This document shows, piece by piece, positions 26,119 to 41,100 of a stretch of 64,000 nt of DNA. The number at the start of each line of letters is the position of its first letter. Within the stretch, counting starts at the first letter, position 1. Below the pieces are notes generated by a model that saw only the letters and a list, made by a program, of their open reading frames with translations, was not told the origin of the DNA and made no database searches. Source of the DNA: Schistosoma haematobium (Eukaryota; Platyhelminthes; Trematoda; Strigeidida; Schistosomatidae); contig NC_067195.1 of assembly GCF_000699445.3 (NCBI RefSeq), positions 68,878,591 through 68,942,590 of the forward strand, in the 5' to 3' direction. The position numbers and the translations under genes were made by a program.

Positions 26119-29100
26119 TGGAAAAATCTGTCATGAGCATCTATTCAAAAAAGGAAACATTTGGCAAAGTAAATTAAATAAATGGTTAATTGAATATCAG
26201 GTGAACAGTATTATTTGAAACGATTTCATTGTTTTCTTACTTCTTGGTCATGCATACACATAAACACAAACTAGCTTGAATAAATGCATAATAGTGAACT
26301 ATTTACTTGATTATCCATTAAAATAAGCAATTAATTAACTAATTAATAAGATAAACAAAAAAAATATGAGTAATAATAATGATAGTTCGATGAATTTCTT
26401 GTTTTGTTTTGCTTTTTTTTTGCTTAAAGAAAACTTTTATGCCTTTCACTCATGCTTTATTGGTCTTCCCCTCTTTCCCTGTCTCTCTCCCTCTTTGTCT
26501 TATCCACTACGTTTTATTGTCATCATCATCCTCATTGCTATCATCATTATTTTTCTGCTCATCTTATTCTCTACTTCTGTCTCTTTATTATTAATTTTTA
26601 TGCTGAAATATAATTTCAATTAAAATTATCTTTGTTTTCTTTCTCTTTCTTATATTTCAATTTAGCTCATGAACTGAGAGGATTTGTTTAATCCTAATCT
26701 TTTATTTCATTTATTTCTTGTTTGTAACTCATTGTCTATAATGTTGTTTTTTTTTTTCAAGCTTCCTTTTACTCATAATAACTATACACAAATACAAAAT
26801 CATATACACGTGCTTAATTCTCTCTACATATATACTAGGCCTTATTTGCCTTAATATTATTGATAGGAGTAGTCAAATAAACGCCATTTTGCTCACCTTT
26901 ACTTTAGTTTCATATTCAGTCTATTTTATTATTATTATTATATTCCTATATTTCATTCAGTTTTTTAATTACATATAGAAAGTCTAAAAGGGTTAATATG
27001 TATAGAAATATATAGACTTGATCCTATTATTTAAATTACTCTGATTTTTGTCCTGTTTTATCTATCCATTTACAGGATTCAATTTACTAATACTACGAGT
27101 TTACTGTATATATATATATATACGGTATAAATATAAAAATATTAAAAAAAACAATGGTTATGCCTATAATGGAAATCGATTTTAATGTTCTATTTGTTCA
27201 TCAATTCAGTTGATTGAGTATAAGTATAAATTAGTAATGTGTTTTAGTGGAAAGAAAAATGTAGTAGAATTGTATGTTTGTAAATTTATTTATCAATTAG
27301 ATATACGAATGGGTTGATTATTAGAGTATAAACGTCAGAGGAGAAAATAGTTTAGTAATATGGTCACTTTGTGTTTCCTATTATTGATAATTAAAAAAAC
27401 AACAACATAAGTTTCTCTTAATAGGTTTTATTATTTGATAATTCTTAGTTATCATTTAATATAAAGTAATAAGAAAAGGTTAACTAAGTGGTTAATTATG
27501 ATGAAGTAAAGTTTGTGTACTAGTGAATTCCTTAGCATTCATGATATATAGACATTACTGTTTGTACACTTTTTTCATCAGTGACATGTACAGTATACTT
27601 TATCTGACAACTTATTCAAAAGTAGTATATTTTATTGAATATAAATATTCAGAAAAGTAGTTACGTCATAAGATGTCGAAGAAATAGTCTTTCTGGTAAT
27701 CAAGACCATGACGAGATATCTATGAATTAACATATGTGTATAGAAAAAGTGATTGAAAACAGAATCCCTTTTATGGTTGAAAACCAGGAATAAGCTTGTG
27801 AAGACCATTAAAAGATTGGAAAAACGATGTTCAGTCTTAAGTGAAGTAAACGTAAAAATTCAATAATCTCTACAACCCTTTACACTAACAAATATTTATC
27901 AATATATAATGTCTAGTTAGAAAATACCTAGGTCTTACACTAATCTAATGGATATTTCCCGCTGTAAAATGTAGGATGTTCCTGTAAACTATATCCCTAC
28001 ATTTTTATTCATCATCTTAACTATAAACTTTCTAGTCTACTTCATTCATTCCTATAACCAAATCTAAAATTCATTAGAACTAATACAACAGCCAATCAAA
28101 CTACAAAATAACGGAATAGATATCTTCTTGAAATGATTGAATAAACCGGTTTATTTTGCCAACTTATAAAAATATTCAAAAAGAAAAGAATTCATCTAAC
28201 AAGCCAATCTTAAAAATATAATAAAAAACAGTTGTTCCGTGACTAGTTTTCTGTTAATAATTAGAAGACCATGTGGAATAAATATCCAATGAAGTGAGAA
28301 TAATTTATTTGACTGACAGTTTAAAAAAAAGGAAGAAACAATTAGATTAAATACACTGCAATTTGTAATAAGTTCTTTTATAGTTGAATAAAGAAAAAAA
28401 AGTTGCCTATGGTACTATGACAGCTATTTTTTTTTCAAATTACACATAAATCCACATATAAATCAGGTTTTTAGAAAGGTTAAACAATATCAATTGTTTA
28501 TACTGGTTTTATGTGGATATTAGAAATGTTATAGTTAAATTCATGAGTCAATTGAAGATGGATCATCATGGAAAACTTGGAAGCACTGGACAGCTGTTTC
28601 GTTCCCGTATGAGACCCCTCAGAAGTGTGCATCTACGATCCCGCCTCACGAGATTCAAACCCAGGATCAATCGATCTCGCGTTCAAACGCTTATTGTCTA
28701 GACCATTGAGCTGGCAGGCATCCATTGGTGTTAATGTCTAAGTTCAAATAAGCCATGAAATTGAGCCACCGTCCACAATTGTCTTCAGTGAATTATTAAC
28801 TTAAGACAGACCTGGATGAGCTCCACTGGCCACTGCTTCTCACTAAAAATACCTCATGAAGCCAGATACTAGTGAGCATACGATTATTATTATTAGAAGG
28901 AGCCTCATACTAGGACAAAACGGCCGTCTAGTGCCTCCACGTCTTCCATGATGGTCTAGCTTCAATGGATTCATGAGTTCAACTATAAAATTACTAAAAC
29001 CTCCACAAAATCCCTTCTGATATTAGAAATATGTTTTGAATCTATAAATTTATCACTTTGGTGTTATAACTATTATCGTTTAAAAATCCTCATCATATTA

Positions 29101-32100
29101 AAAAACTAATATTTGAACGAAAACTATTCTTTTTGATAAATTCTCTTCAAGTTCTACAATTATACATCCATATAATTAATCCGGAAAATGACCGGTATTT
29201 TGTGCTAGCGAACACGTCCCAGTGTGGCTAAACAAAGGTTTGATGAAGAAAGTGAACGGCTGGATATTGGCCCATTTAGTACAAACTGGTCATACTGCCA
29301 GTATAAACCAATCTTTTTCAATTATTTATAGGGTCAGTAAATTTTGCCAAAATATTTCAGACTCGAAAGTCCTTCAAACGACTAAAGCAGTAGCCATCCG
29401 GATGAAGAAACTGGAGCTATGCGTACAAAAGAAATGTCTTCAACCACTCCTCCTCTCATGGTCAATCTCAAGGCCAATTATTCAATAGTAATTTTAGCTA
29501 TGGATGACGTAATTTGACTGTTGTACTTACGAACTTTCGTAGTCAAATGTAATATGCTCTGTTATCTTTATTCATTGTATTCTTTGTATTATTATTATTA
29601 TTGCTATTGATTAAACATCATTGTTAATCTCGCCAATATATGATTCATTCACTTCCCATTCATTCCTCCTTATTATGTCTTAATTATTTTTCACACAATA
29701 TAGCGTTCCACTAAACATTTGATCGAATTGTAGTTGCATCATTATTTCTATCACCAGATCTGATCCATATTTATTCTGATCATGGATCTTAAATTTCACC
29801 TTACATATATGCAGATTCAAGTTAACATTCTATATGTCATATCAACATTAACAATTTTATTATAATTTGTTTGACAATCCTCAATTCACATGGTTTAAAT
29901 GATTCACTTTACCCTTAACCTGGTCATTTCTCGGATTATTAATTTGGATATATAATTGTAGAACCTGAAGAGAATTTCATCGAAAAGAATATTCTTCATT
30001 CAATTATTAGTCTCATAATTATTAGATTTAGCAAATTTAATTTGAGTGAAAACTAACAATCGATTAGTAATTTCTTTCTATGCAATTTCATTTATTATTG
30101 TACTAGATATATAAAGTGATTTCATTATTGACTTACGTTAACAAAAAAAGATAATTAAGGCATCATTTTACAAATGTTTCATTTCCTCTACTTTAAAGCT
30201 TCTTTCAAATTCTAAATAAATTAGTAAAGAAACTAGTTTATTACGATTCATCGGATCATTTCATTTGCAGAGGTGACCTGGTATTTGATGTAACAACTTT
30301 ACTACTGATCCAACCATTTGTTAAACATTTACTTGTGAAAAATTTAAGAAAATGGGATTAGTATAAATGTTTTAATAAGTCTATAAGAATGACAATGAAT
30401 GCAATGGGTAGTAGCCTGAGTATTCACATAAGGACTTTGTAAGTATTAAGGATCACATGTTTACAATCTTGGTATTGTGATTTTTAGAGATCAGAAAAAT
30501 GACTGAGTAGTCTTTTCTTAATCTAATTTCTTTTAACTATTTGCTAAACTTGTTAAAAATAGCATGTGTAAATATTCTGGTGATCTAAATGTAAGTATGG
30601 TAACACCACACATCATTACAGTCAAATGTATATTACTGAACATGACCATGTGAGTGATGAAATTGTTTAAGCTATCATCCAGTGAACCTAACTTGTATGA
30701 TAATCCCCAACAAGTAAGTATATCAGTTAATATAATCTAAATGAATACCGATACTAAGTAAGCTTATTAGGCTATCAGATAAAACTTATGTTTTATCATG
30801 ACTTTTCTCATTTTTCTGATAAGGATTATAATTACATCTATTGTAAAGTCCAACAGTTCATTAGTAAAGTGTAATATATATAGAAAGTTGCTTTCTCATT
30901 TTCTCCTTACATTTTCTCTAGTTTTATTGACTTCCGTTGCCAATTTTTACAATTAACTAATCTGAAGTAATAAATTTATTGAATTTAGTTTAATATTTGT
31001 TAAGATTATTTCATCATTTCCTGTTATTCATAAGATTGTATTCTACTATTGAAAAGAAGTCATTGTTTATAACTTTGGTAATCAGAAAGAAAAATAAAGT
31101 TTATTTCCTTCATTTTTATAATCCACTATATATTCATATACATACTTATAATTAACTCCTAGACGAAATGACTGACAGTATAGATGTTTCCATTAAAAAA
31201 ACAAGAGGTAATAATAATCATTTTCATCAAGATACTCATAATTAATTAGTAACATTTTGAATACCGAAAATTCCTCTGAGCAATTAATTATTCATATTTG
31301 TTAAGGTCAGATATAAATGAAAACATTGAAAATGTAATGAATGACATTATCTTATCTAAAGTATTTTAGATGGGTCAACGAATATAGTACGATGAATAGG
31401 AAGAAGAAGAAGAAGAAGAAGATACACCCCTTTCTTTCTTATTATTTTTTATAATCATTAGACTACAAAACAAAAACTAGTGGGGAGAAATGTTTATTGG
31501 ACAACTTTTTTTCCCATCAGTTATTGTAATTTAAACCAAATTCGTTGCAAAAATAATCAAATATTAAGTCATGAAAGTAATGATATGGTTAGTTACATCA
31601 ATTCCAGAGATTCCAGAGAATAAACATAACGGTATTACGTAGTATATCTCTCAAAAGTAACTGTGTATATAAAGTTCCCATAATATCCTTGTAAAAGATC
31701 TATAAAATTCAGGTGGATCTCAGACATATTTAGGTGTGAGATCATCTAGCTTATCACTTGTGTTTAAAGTTTAGAACTAATCACAGATACAAGTACGGAT
31801 CAACCTAACATTGTGATTTATAGTTTTCATACTTTTATATGGAACTAACTTAAGTCACAAAAAACATTATCATAGGCCATATACGAAGTTTTTATCGTCA
31901 TTTTGAACAGCACTATCAGTCTTTGCTTTCACACGGTAGGAATACTCTAGATAGACAACAATGTTCAGGTTAAAACGAATCCTTATTATTATTAAAATAG
32001 ACAATATAGTGCAATCAGTTATGAGGTAATGTAATTCATGTTTAGAATTTTGATTTAAAACGAGATTTAAAAACAAAAAACAACGACGCAGTAAAAACAG

Positions 32101-35100
32101 AAGGAAGACTTACGCAATTCTTTCGTTATGAAAGTTACTTTATTACTTGGGTCAGACATTCCCAATAGATTACTGACGGCACAAACCTCTACCATATACA
32201 TTGTATATGGTTTTAAATCAGTTAATTTATATTGTAATGCACCATGTAGGTGAAATTGTCTTGCTGGAATATCTGTTAATTGTTTTTTATTTGTGATTGT
32301 TTGTCCATTCTCCATTTCATATAAAAATACTGTATATGAATCAACAGTACGTGTAGTAGTCGTAGTGGTTTGTTGAATATCAGCTGATTGTTTAGCTGGT
32401 GACCACTGGAGAAAAGCAAATGTTGGCCCTTTTTCTAAACACATTAAATCGATAGGCGGTGGAGGAACTTCTGTAAGTTAAACAGAAAAAAATGCAGTTG
32501 TAATTTTAATGATAAAGATTTATAGAATGATTCGCATAATTGTTTAACTCATTAATCTACTGAAGTACATATTAAATATGAAAGCGAATTTCAGTTCAAC
32601 AACACACAACTTTAGGTGAAGTAAGCTGATTTTACTCTATTGACAGTTGACCAGTTTTGTAAATATAGTTAATTAAATATCCATTGGAAAGATGAGACAC
32701 TAATTACTGATAACTACAGATCAAAAAATAATATCTGATAGTATTGTGATAAAATTATCTACAATAAACTTAAATGTCACTTATTAACTTCCGTGAATGA
32801 TCATATAACGTTAATTTAGTCGACAGCTTTTAAATAGACCATTGATGAAAATTATATGTGCTTTTAGTGTGAAACTGCTTAATTTCTATGAAAATCTACT
32901 TGATCAAAAGTAGAGAAAATCGATTACAAAACGAAGTGGAGAAAAAATGAATTATATGCTGAATTTTTTGAGTCAGCCGTTTAATGAAGTAAGAGGAACA
33001 AGCCAAAAATAGTAAGTATGAACAACAAAAGTAGAAGAATAAAGGAATTCGAAAAAGGTCTAACAAATGATAAAACCACTGTTGTTCAATTTAGAATGAC
33101 ATTTAAAAAAAAATTTATGTTAGTCAACAATAAATGTTTAAAGAAGATTAGTTTTAGAGCGATTTATCATTATATGAACTTATATAATACTACAGTCCAT
33201 AATCTTATGGAAAACTGATGTAAACCAGTTGTTTTTAAAGAGTACTTCTGTAGTGTATGTATCCAGTTTTACACAGTATTAAACTAAACAACTTCATTTT
33301 TGTAACAATCCTATTGCATTCAGTCATAGAATACTACTTCTTTGTGCTATATCCAGATGAGAATTATGAATGGTAACTTTTGAGAAATATTTATGGATCA
33401 ATATGATACATATATTTTATTGTGTAACCGTTAAGGTGCTGAACTATGCATATTCATGTTTCTCTTTTTATAAGCTTTATCTTGACCTACATATTATTAT
33501 TATACGATTTACCATTCTTAAGTTATGCCCAGTCTATTAATTACTACTTCCTACATTCACGGCCACTTTGAGCTAGATCTTGTACAAATGTTATTTTCTA
33601 TTTTATGGTACGATGCAGGCTGTTTGATTTTTAGATAAACCTAATATGTTTGAGATACATGATTCATATCGCGGAGGCTGAGTTTGGTGTTCTGGACTCA
33701 ACAGGCAGGGTTAGACATGAAAAAGGACCGATAAATACTTTAGAGTACTCCTACAGGTTTTTGCGTCATTGATCTGGTCGATAAGTCACTGTTCTCCAAT
33801 TGACGATATCATTGCATAATATATTAATACGGTACAAAACCACAAGTTATAACACTTCATTATTAAACTTTTTACTGTGATTCAAGAAAATCTCTGTTAA
33901 AATCTATCTTTTACCTAATCAATAGTGATTATGATAAAAAAAAGATCGATTAAAGATTTTCTTCTAATCTGAAACAAAATTATTACTGAACTATATACAA
34001 ACTCGACTATAAATAAAGATATAAATCATGACATTATATTCCAATAGATCTAGTACTCTCAGACGAAACGGTCGTCCAGTGCTTCCAGGTTTTCCATGAT
34101 GGTCTAGCTTCAATTGACTCATGATTTCAATCAGTGATATATATATATATATGTACTTCCTAATTTTCGTTGGCTCTCCATTTTAGTGTTAATTTGTTGT
34201 TGTTTTATCTTTTTTCATTATTGAAATTTAATCAACTAGACTTAAATAGAATAGAAGCTTCAAAATAAGTCAATTTAGATTTTATTCTGCTTAGCGAAAT
34301 CTTGTTTGTTTTCTCGTTGTTTTTTTAGTTTTAAAAGAAACTCTTTTCAATAAAATCTAGTTCATTTAACCATAACTAATCTGTTTATATTAAAATGTTC
34401 ACTTATCTAACTGTTTTAAAAATTAATAAGAGAATTATATAGAAATAATAGAATTCAATAACAGAAGATAAAATTCGGTTTTTTGTGTTTTTTTTTCTAT
34501 ATTCGAAAAAAAGAATAACATTTTTGATATTTGACATTATTTTAAATATTTTTTATTTCAATAGTTGAGATCATGAGTCAATTGAAGCTAGACCACCATG
34601 GAAAATCTGGAATCACTGGACGGCCGTTTCGTCCTACTGTGGGACTCCTCAGCAGTGCGCATCTATGACCCCACCTCGCGGGATTTGAACCTAGGACCTA
34701 TCACTCTCGCTCCAGGAGCTTACCCAACTAGACTACTGAGCCGGCATCCAACGGTGTTAATGTCTAACTTCAACTAATCCACGAAATGTTTTATTTCTTT
34801 ATTATTAATCTTCTCTATGAAATGTTTATCTAATTTTTTGTTTGTTTGTTTTTGATCGAGATCATGAACCGATTGGTGTTAGACCACCATTAAAAACTTG
34901 GAAGCACTAGATGGCCGTTTCGTTCTATTGTGGGACTCCTCAACAGTGCGCATCCACCATCCCTCCCAGAGGGATTTGAACTCAGGGTCTTCGGTTGGTT
35001 GATTGAATTGAATTATTATTACCTAATTATTTATCATTAACTTATTTGAAGAATTTGTTATTGAAATTTCTAATTAAAGTATATGATTTAGGATATCAAC

Positions 35101-38100
35101 TGATTTAGAAATGAATATTAATATTCACCGATCATATGAAAGATATTAATAATATTGGGTGAAAGTCAGGGAGTAATCAATACTACATTAGATACTAGAA
35201 AAAACTCAGAACATTTCTGTCTAGTTTCATTTCCGTTAGTTCAATACCATTAATGTCCAGTATAGTGATAATTGTTTCTTAATTTAACCAGTTTTCAGTA
35301 TAACAAGAAGATCTGTAAGTGTTATTGGTGATAAATGTTTCTTTTTCCAACATTTTTTAACTATCCACAATCATTTCAAGGATTGATCTTGAGGGAACTG
35401 TTTTCCACCATTGATCTTTGATGGGATTATTGACATAAAATTTTGAGGAGTCCCAGGATACAATGAAACAACTTTCTAATGCTGAGTTGATCTGAATAGT
35501 TTATGAAGTGTAGTTAGTCAGCGATAAAAACTACCATTAAATACTTCGTGTAAATATATATATACCCAATAATTCGTCAATTGTTTTAACAGAGTATCTA
35601 AATTAACTTTGTTAGAATTTGTATTCTGCACTCATTTCAAGGTATATCTTGCAGATTCATATCGTGATATTTTTGAAACTCTTGGTTCGGGTTTAAAAAT
35701 ATGGAGATAGTCCTGTATTAGCGTATTTTAATTTGGCTGACGTTGAATCATACCATATTATGTGTCCTTAAAGTAGCCATATTAGCACAACTAATGACAA
35801 TCACATAATTTTCACTGTCAATGTGCATCAAATTTCTTGATCTAAAATATGGTAAAATAATCTCTTCTTTAGATGGAAACTTCTGTAGGGTTCCATTATA
35901 GAACGATACAATTGTTCTGGTCCTTCCTGATTTTCAATGGTTTTTAGGTTGAACTCACTCCGTTTAACTTTCCATAACCTGTTCATCATCATAACTTCTT
36001 AGGATTTTATTCTGACTTTTGCCCGTAGAGGTTGATTCCTCTCCATTCGATGTCCCGTTAATTGAGTATTTTAGCTGGTCAATTCTCCTACTATCAATTT
36101 ATTTGAGAATACTGGAAAACCAGAACGCTAGTTGTTGGGAGATTTTATTGTTATCAGTTGATAAAATCTACATGCATGAGAGAGGAAAGCACAGTAGAAA
36201 GTGAATGAATAAGTGTGTGGCTAACCCTATTCATCACATATTTTTGATTTGTTTTTGTGTGGCTATAAATATTAGTTCACGCTTTGTTATAATGAGTCGA
36301 CTTGCACACCTTCTACACTTCTCTTCGCTTTCTCATTTTCCATCCAAAATGTGTGTGCTTGAAGTGACCTCATTAGACACAACCTATATATGGCTTCTTA
36401 TTACTACCCTCACACAAACGTGGTTAGCCTAGGTAGTATACGTGGTTAAATAGAAGATCTATGTTCATAGCATATTCATTCGTTCATACGAAACGGAGTC
36501 AGATTACAGAGACGTAAAAGCCACTCAAAATTCTAAATTGAGGTTATGTTCACAAAATCAATTTATTGGTCCCTCATTTATTCATGTTCACGTTTATTTA
36601 TAACCGTGGTAAATTACTGATCAACATTCATTATATTAGTATTACAGGCAGTTCACTTCTGGGCTTTAATCATACATATCTATAGGAACGTATACTTATA
36701 AAAATAGACGTTTTAATTAACATTATTAGCAGAGATGAATCAAGGCTAGCAGTGGAATCTAGGACACGCGTTTCTTCTTAGTTGGAACTCGTTAGTTGGA
36801 TGTACCAGCATGCCTAATCATCATTGAGAAAATCCAAACAACCTTTGAATATTATTCGACAATAGGTTGCTAACGATTGCTAAACTTTAGCAGATTAAAT
36901 ATTAAGCTTATGTGTAAGAAGGGAATTTACTTAAAACATTTTTAAGAAATGTTTTCTCATTTGTCACGTATATAAATTATACAGACGTGCCTTAAACATA
37001 TTTCTAAATTTTAGTTACTGGCTTTTAGGTATGACATCAAAATATGTCTTATCAAACAACAACAAAAGAACATACTTTATATACTGGGCTTACTATCAAA
37101 TTAAGTTAATTACATGATTATCAAGGAATTTGGCTCCCATTTTGATGTTGATCAAAGGGTTAAGAAAAAAGAATAGATGGGACTTGATTATAAAAATATA
37201 AAAAATATTTTTTGCCACTGTATCCAAATTTATTGGTAAAGGGTATGTTGTAATTTAAATCAACTATGTAACTAGATTAACTGGTCAAACGTTTACATCA
37301 AAGTGTTATGGATTTCTCCGAATATAAGGCAGCTGCCGAAACAGATCATTAAATGAATTATTAAGTTGAAGAAAGTGGAATGATACCCTGTAATAAACAA
37401 CAAGAAAACTCATACTTTATTAATTGAAGATCTTATGACTTTAATTCTGCTGTCAATCCAGCCAACAACAACTTTTGCTTCATATGACATTAAAATCACT
37501 CGAGATTATACGGCAATATAACTTTATTATTACCAAGTACTTCGAATTTTAAATGTCACAGTTTTGAGAAAGGGATTATCAAAAGTCTACCTATTGTTTT
37601 ACTATGACATTTAGTGCTGTTAAAATACTTTTTTTAATTCATGGTTTTTACATAATCGAGTCTTTTGGAATGAGTTGGTTTTCATCTACTGATTATAAGC
37701 TGCAATCAAGGGAGTGAAGTGAATATATTAAGTTCTCGAACCATTCTAGGTTTTTGAAACAAGTCATACATCCTACCTAACTACACGCAATCTACTTGAT
37801 TTCTTTATATTAACATTTAAAGATTATCAAGTTCTCAGTAAATGTACACATTTTAACTCATTAATTAATAGAAAAGTTCATCGATCATTTGAAACATTAA
37901 ACTACAGAAATCACTTATTCATTATACAGATATAGTTTTTGTTCCAAAAAATGTTGATGCAAATGAATAGATTCTGTAAGTTTACAAATTTAAACTTCAG
38001 AATAGTACAATTCAATGTTCATTCTGATTATATCATATAAGTTAATAAATAAATTTTATTACTGATAGCCAATAACAATTTGTAAATGGTGAATTATTTG

Positions 38101-41100
38101 TATAAATTAAGCATTTAAGTCAGCTATCATTTCATTGCAAAAGACAATGCATTCAAATCATAGAGATTTATTCTTCCAACATTTAATGGTCTGAAGTAAA
38201 AGACAAATCCTTACCTGGAAAATATCTGACAGTTAAACTGCTGAAACTGTTGTTATACATTGAAATATTTTGGACTTTTCAACAGAAAATGTATGAGAAA
38301 TGGTTATATCCACCTATGAGCATTGTTAGTAAAATATCTTAAAACGTTTATGGTGAATACGCAGAACTAATAAATTTAATATACAGTAAAGATAACAGTA
38401 ATTATTCTTATTGAGATAAATTTGACTTTAAAATGAATTATATAAACATTACTTACCGATTATTTGAATTCTAACAGGATGCTGTACAGTTCCTAAACTA
38501 TTATTTGCTTCACAAATATATCTTGCAGGTTCTGTAATATCTGCTAGATATAATGTTGAAGTACCTTCAGTAAAATCTGTTATAGGTCGTTCACCATCAG
38601 TAAGCCATCTAGTAGTTGTTGTAGGATTTCCTGCTGCACGACAAGTTAAATTTGCATTATGTCCATAACGTACTCCAATTTTATCAATTTTATCAATTAT
38701 TTTGGGTACAAAATAAGTATCTGTAACAAATAAAAAGCACACACACACATAAATACAAACAAAAACAAAAATTACCAAGCAAATATTACTAACCATGTTT
38801 ATTTGTTAAATTGTAAGTAGTTTGAATAAATATTGAAAAAAAAATAACTTTTTAATAAATAACTTATTATATGGGAATAAAGTCCTATCGAAACGTATGA
38901 CATAATAATGTTATGCAAATATATATGAATAGATGGAATGATAAATATTATTAAAAAACGATAATCTCATTGAATAATAATGATAATGGCTGTATTTTAT
39001 TAAAGGTGTAGAATGTTTTGTCTATGATAAAACAATAATTTCCATTTTAATGAAAAATAATAATTTTGAATTACCATGTTTGAATATGAATATTTGCAAT
39101 GAGGATTGACAAAGGAAGGGTAGCATTCTTACAATTGAAGAACATATGGAACTCAGAATAACTTTCAACCAATATCAAAGTCAGAATCTTCAATATGGAC
39201 GTCAAGACAGTCCTAATGTATGGAGTTCAAACTTGAAGAACTACTACAACCATCATCAAGAAAGTACAAGTATTTATAATTAGTTGTCTACGCAAGATAC
39301 TCAACATCCATTGGCCAGACACCATCAGCAACAGCCTTCTATGGGAGGGAACAAACCAGCTTCCAGTTGAAGAAGAAATTAGGAAACGACGATGGAAATG
39401 GATAGGACATACATTAGCAAATCATCAAACTACATCACGAGGCAAGCCCTAACTTGGAATGGTGAAGGGAAGCGGAAAACAGGAAGCCCGAAATACACAT
39501 TACGTCGGGAAATCGAAGCAGATATAAAAAGGATGAATAACAACTGGAAGGAGCTGTAAAGGTTTGCCCAGGACAGGGTTGGATGGAGAATGCTGGTGAG
39601 CGGTCTATGCTCCTTCACGAGAAGTAACAGGCGTAAGTAAGTAAGTAAGTAATGATATTTATGGTAAATTCACTATATGATTTTCATAGACAACTACATC
39701 TCTGTGTTAATATGGTATGACAACTCGAACTGATGTACGTACGTATGAAGTTCAACATTATTACTGATTGACTGACTAACTATCTGAGAAGTAAACTTTT
39801 TAGACACTTTATAATTGTTCATTCGATTTATTTTTTGGGGTTCATGTTTGTGATTGGTCAATTTTATTATTAAACTATTGAATTCAGAGAACACAACACA
39901 ATGAAAATGATTCATTTGAGTTATTAACTTTTTCTAAAGGAACTTAAAATAGTACAGTGAACACTTTGCTTTTTGAAAAAACCATACTGAGTTGCAATCC
40001 AAAGCTTAGAATTGACTTAAAGAAATCGAATTGATGATGCTAAAGTTAAGATTGATTATTATTTATCACTAAAATGTTATTATAACGAACATTGATCCAA
40101 TAATTGAATGCACTAGCAGACATTTTTAAGCTTAATTTCTTTTTATAAATATCATTTGATTTCATATTACAAATTAATCATTAATTTTCACTAACGTTCA
40201 TCATCAAAAGATTCTGTGAAGTTGGTATGTAATCATGGTTACTTTGTAGATTATTCTGCGTTTGATTTGAATTCCAAGTAAAATATATCTAAATGTGTTC
40301 ATCACTACTTTCTCCCTGAATTGAATACTTGTCAATCTTTGACTAAAAAAGAACGAAGTCGACAGTCCTAGGGATTACCCATTAGCAAATCAATGCGGCA
40401 AGTATAACTTATCACGGATATCCGATGTCATTAAATGACGCTTAGTAGCTGAAGTAAAGAGGAATACATTTTTCTTTTACATATAAAGTTAAAATGATAT
40501 ACATTATACTACTTTAATAAACTAGAATAAAGTAAATCATCTAGTAAATAACATCGTTTAGAATTTCTTCTCCGTTTTATTCAAAGGTGATCAAGTCAAT
40601 GAAGTAATACCATCTTAACTAAATATATACGATTAACATTACTATCGACTTGTAAGTTGAACAACTATTAATGATATAAAACTTACTTTTAACTCTTAAA
40701 TAAGCTTTTGAACTTAATACTGATCCAGCTTGATTAGTAACTAAACATTCATAATGTCCTTCATCTGATAATAATAGATGTTCAAATAATATTGAACCAG
40801 TCCCTTTAAAGTAGAAGAAAATTACAAAAAAATACTCTGTAGATAACAGTTAATCAACAATAATAATAATAATAACGTTAAAAAGAGTATTACATATTCC
40901 CTTCATCTATTGTCATTCAACGTTTGTTTATATCTAAATGATAGAATAATATTAGTGTTTATAGAATTCAAGCTGAATTGTCAATAATCAAACATTTTGT
41001 TGGATAAATGTTATTTATTATTAAGTTTACATGTATATTATGGACTTCATTTATACAATATGCATGAAACATACTTCTGTTAGTAATATATGTCTAGTAA

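Larger units (their letters stand above)
18337..32113. other. Largest intron in the window, between FN3-1 and FN3-2 exons
   Basis: Contains an RTE 5' fragment (19205-19340), a truncated family A copy (20172-20272), an LTR (22014-22385), an Sm-alpha-like copy (22978-23200), a short RTE tail (23581-23620), the 235-bp fold-back (23796-24290), family A fold-backs (24775-25235 and 28508-29030), another fold-back (25370-25712), a long TA repeat (26041-26115) and a Penelope relic (29193-30030). The blocks 18337-19200, 20280-22010, 25720-28500 and 30040-32113 are AT-rich; the open frames there are low-complexity or unrecognised. Confidence 0.7.
32471..38456. other. Intron between Ig3 and FN3-1 exons
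   Basis: Contains a partial LTR (33574-33854), three family A pieces (34062-34135, 34556-34790, 34855-35005) and a degenerate Sm-alpha-like piece (36729-36812). Two adjacent open frames at 36019-36432 on the plus strand have no recognised motif. Stretches 32471-33570, 35010-36000 and 36820-38456 hold nothing identifiable. Confidence 0.7.

Noticed and set aside
26366..26623. Two overlapping leucine/serine-rich open frames
   Set aside because: Low-complexity T- and C-rich intron with no conserved motif.
36019..36432. Two consecutive plus-strand open frames as a small gene
   Set aside because: No motif, no splice-compatible extension and no homologue recognised; best left unassigned.
38721..38796. 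Hydrophobic N-terminal extension of the Ig3 frame, looking like a signal peptide
   Set aside because: It lies upstream of a clear TTTGTTACAG acceptor and is AC/GT-rich intron; the frame joins the upstream Ig2b exon at the acceptor.
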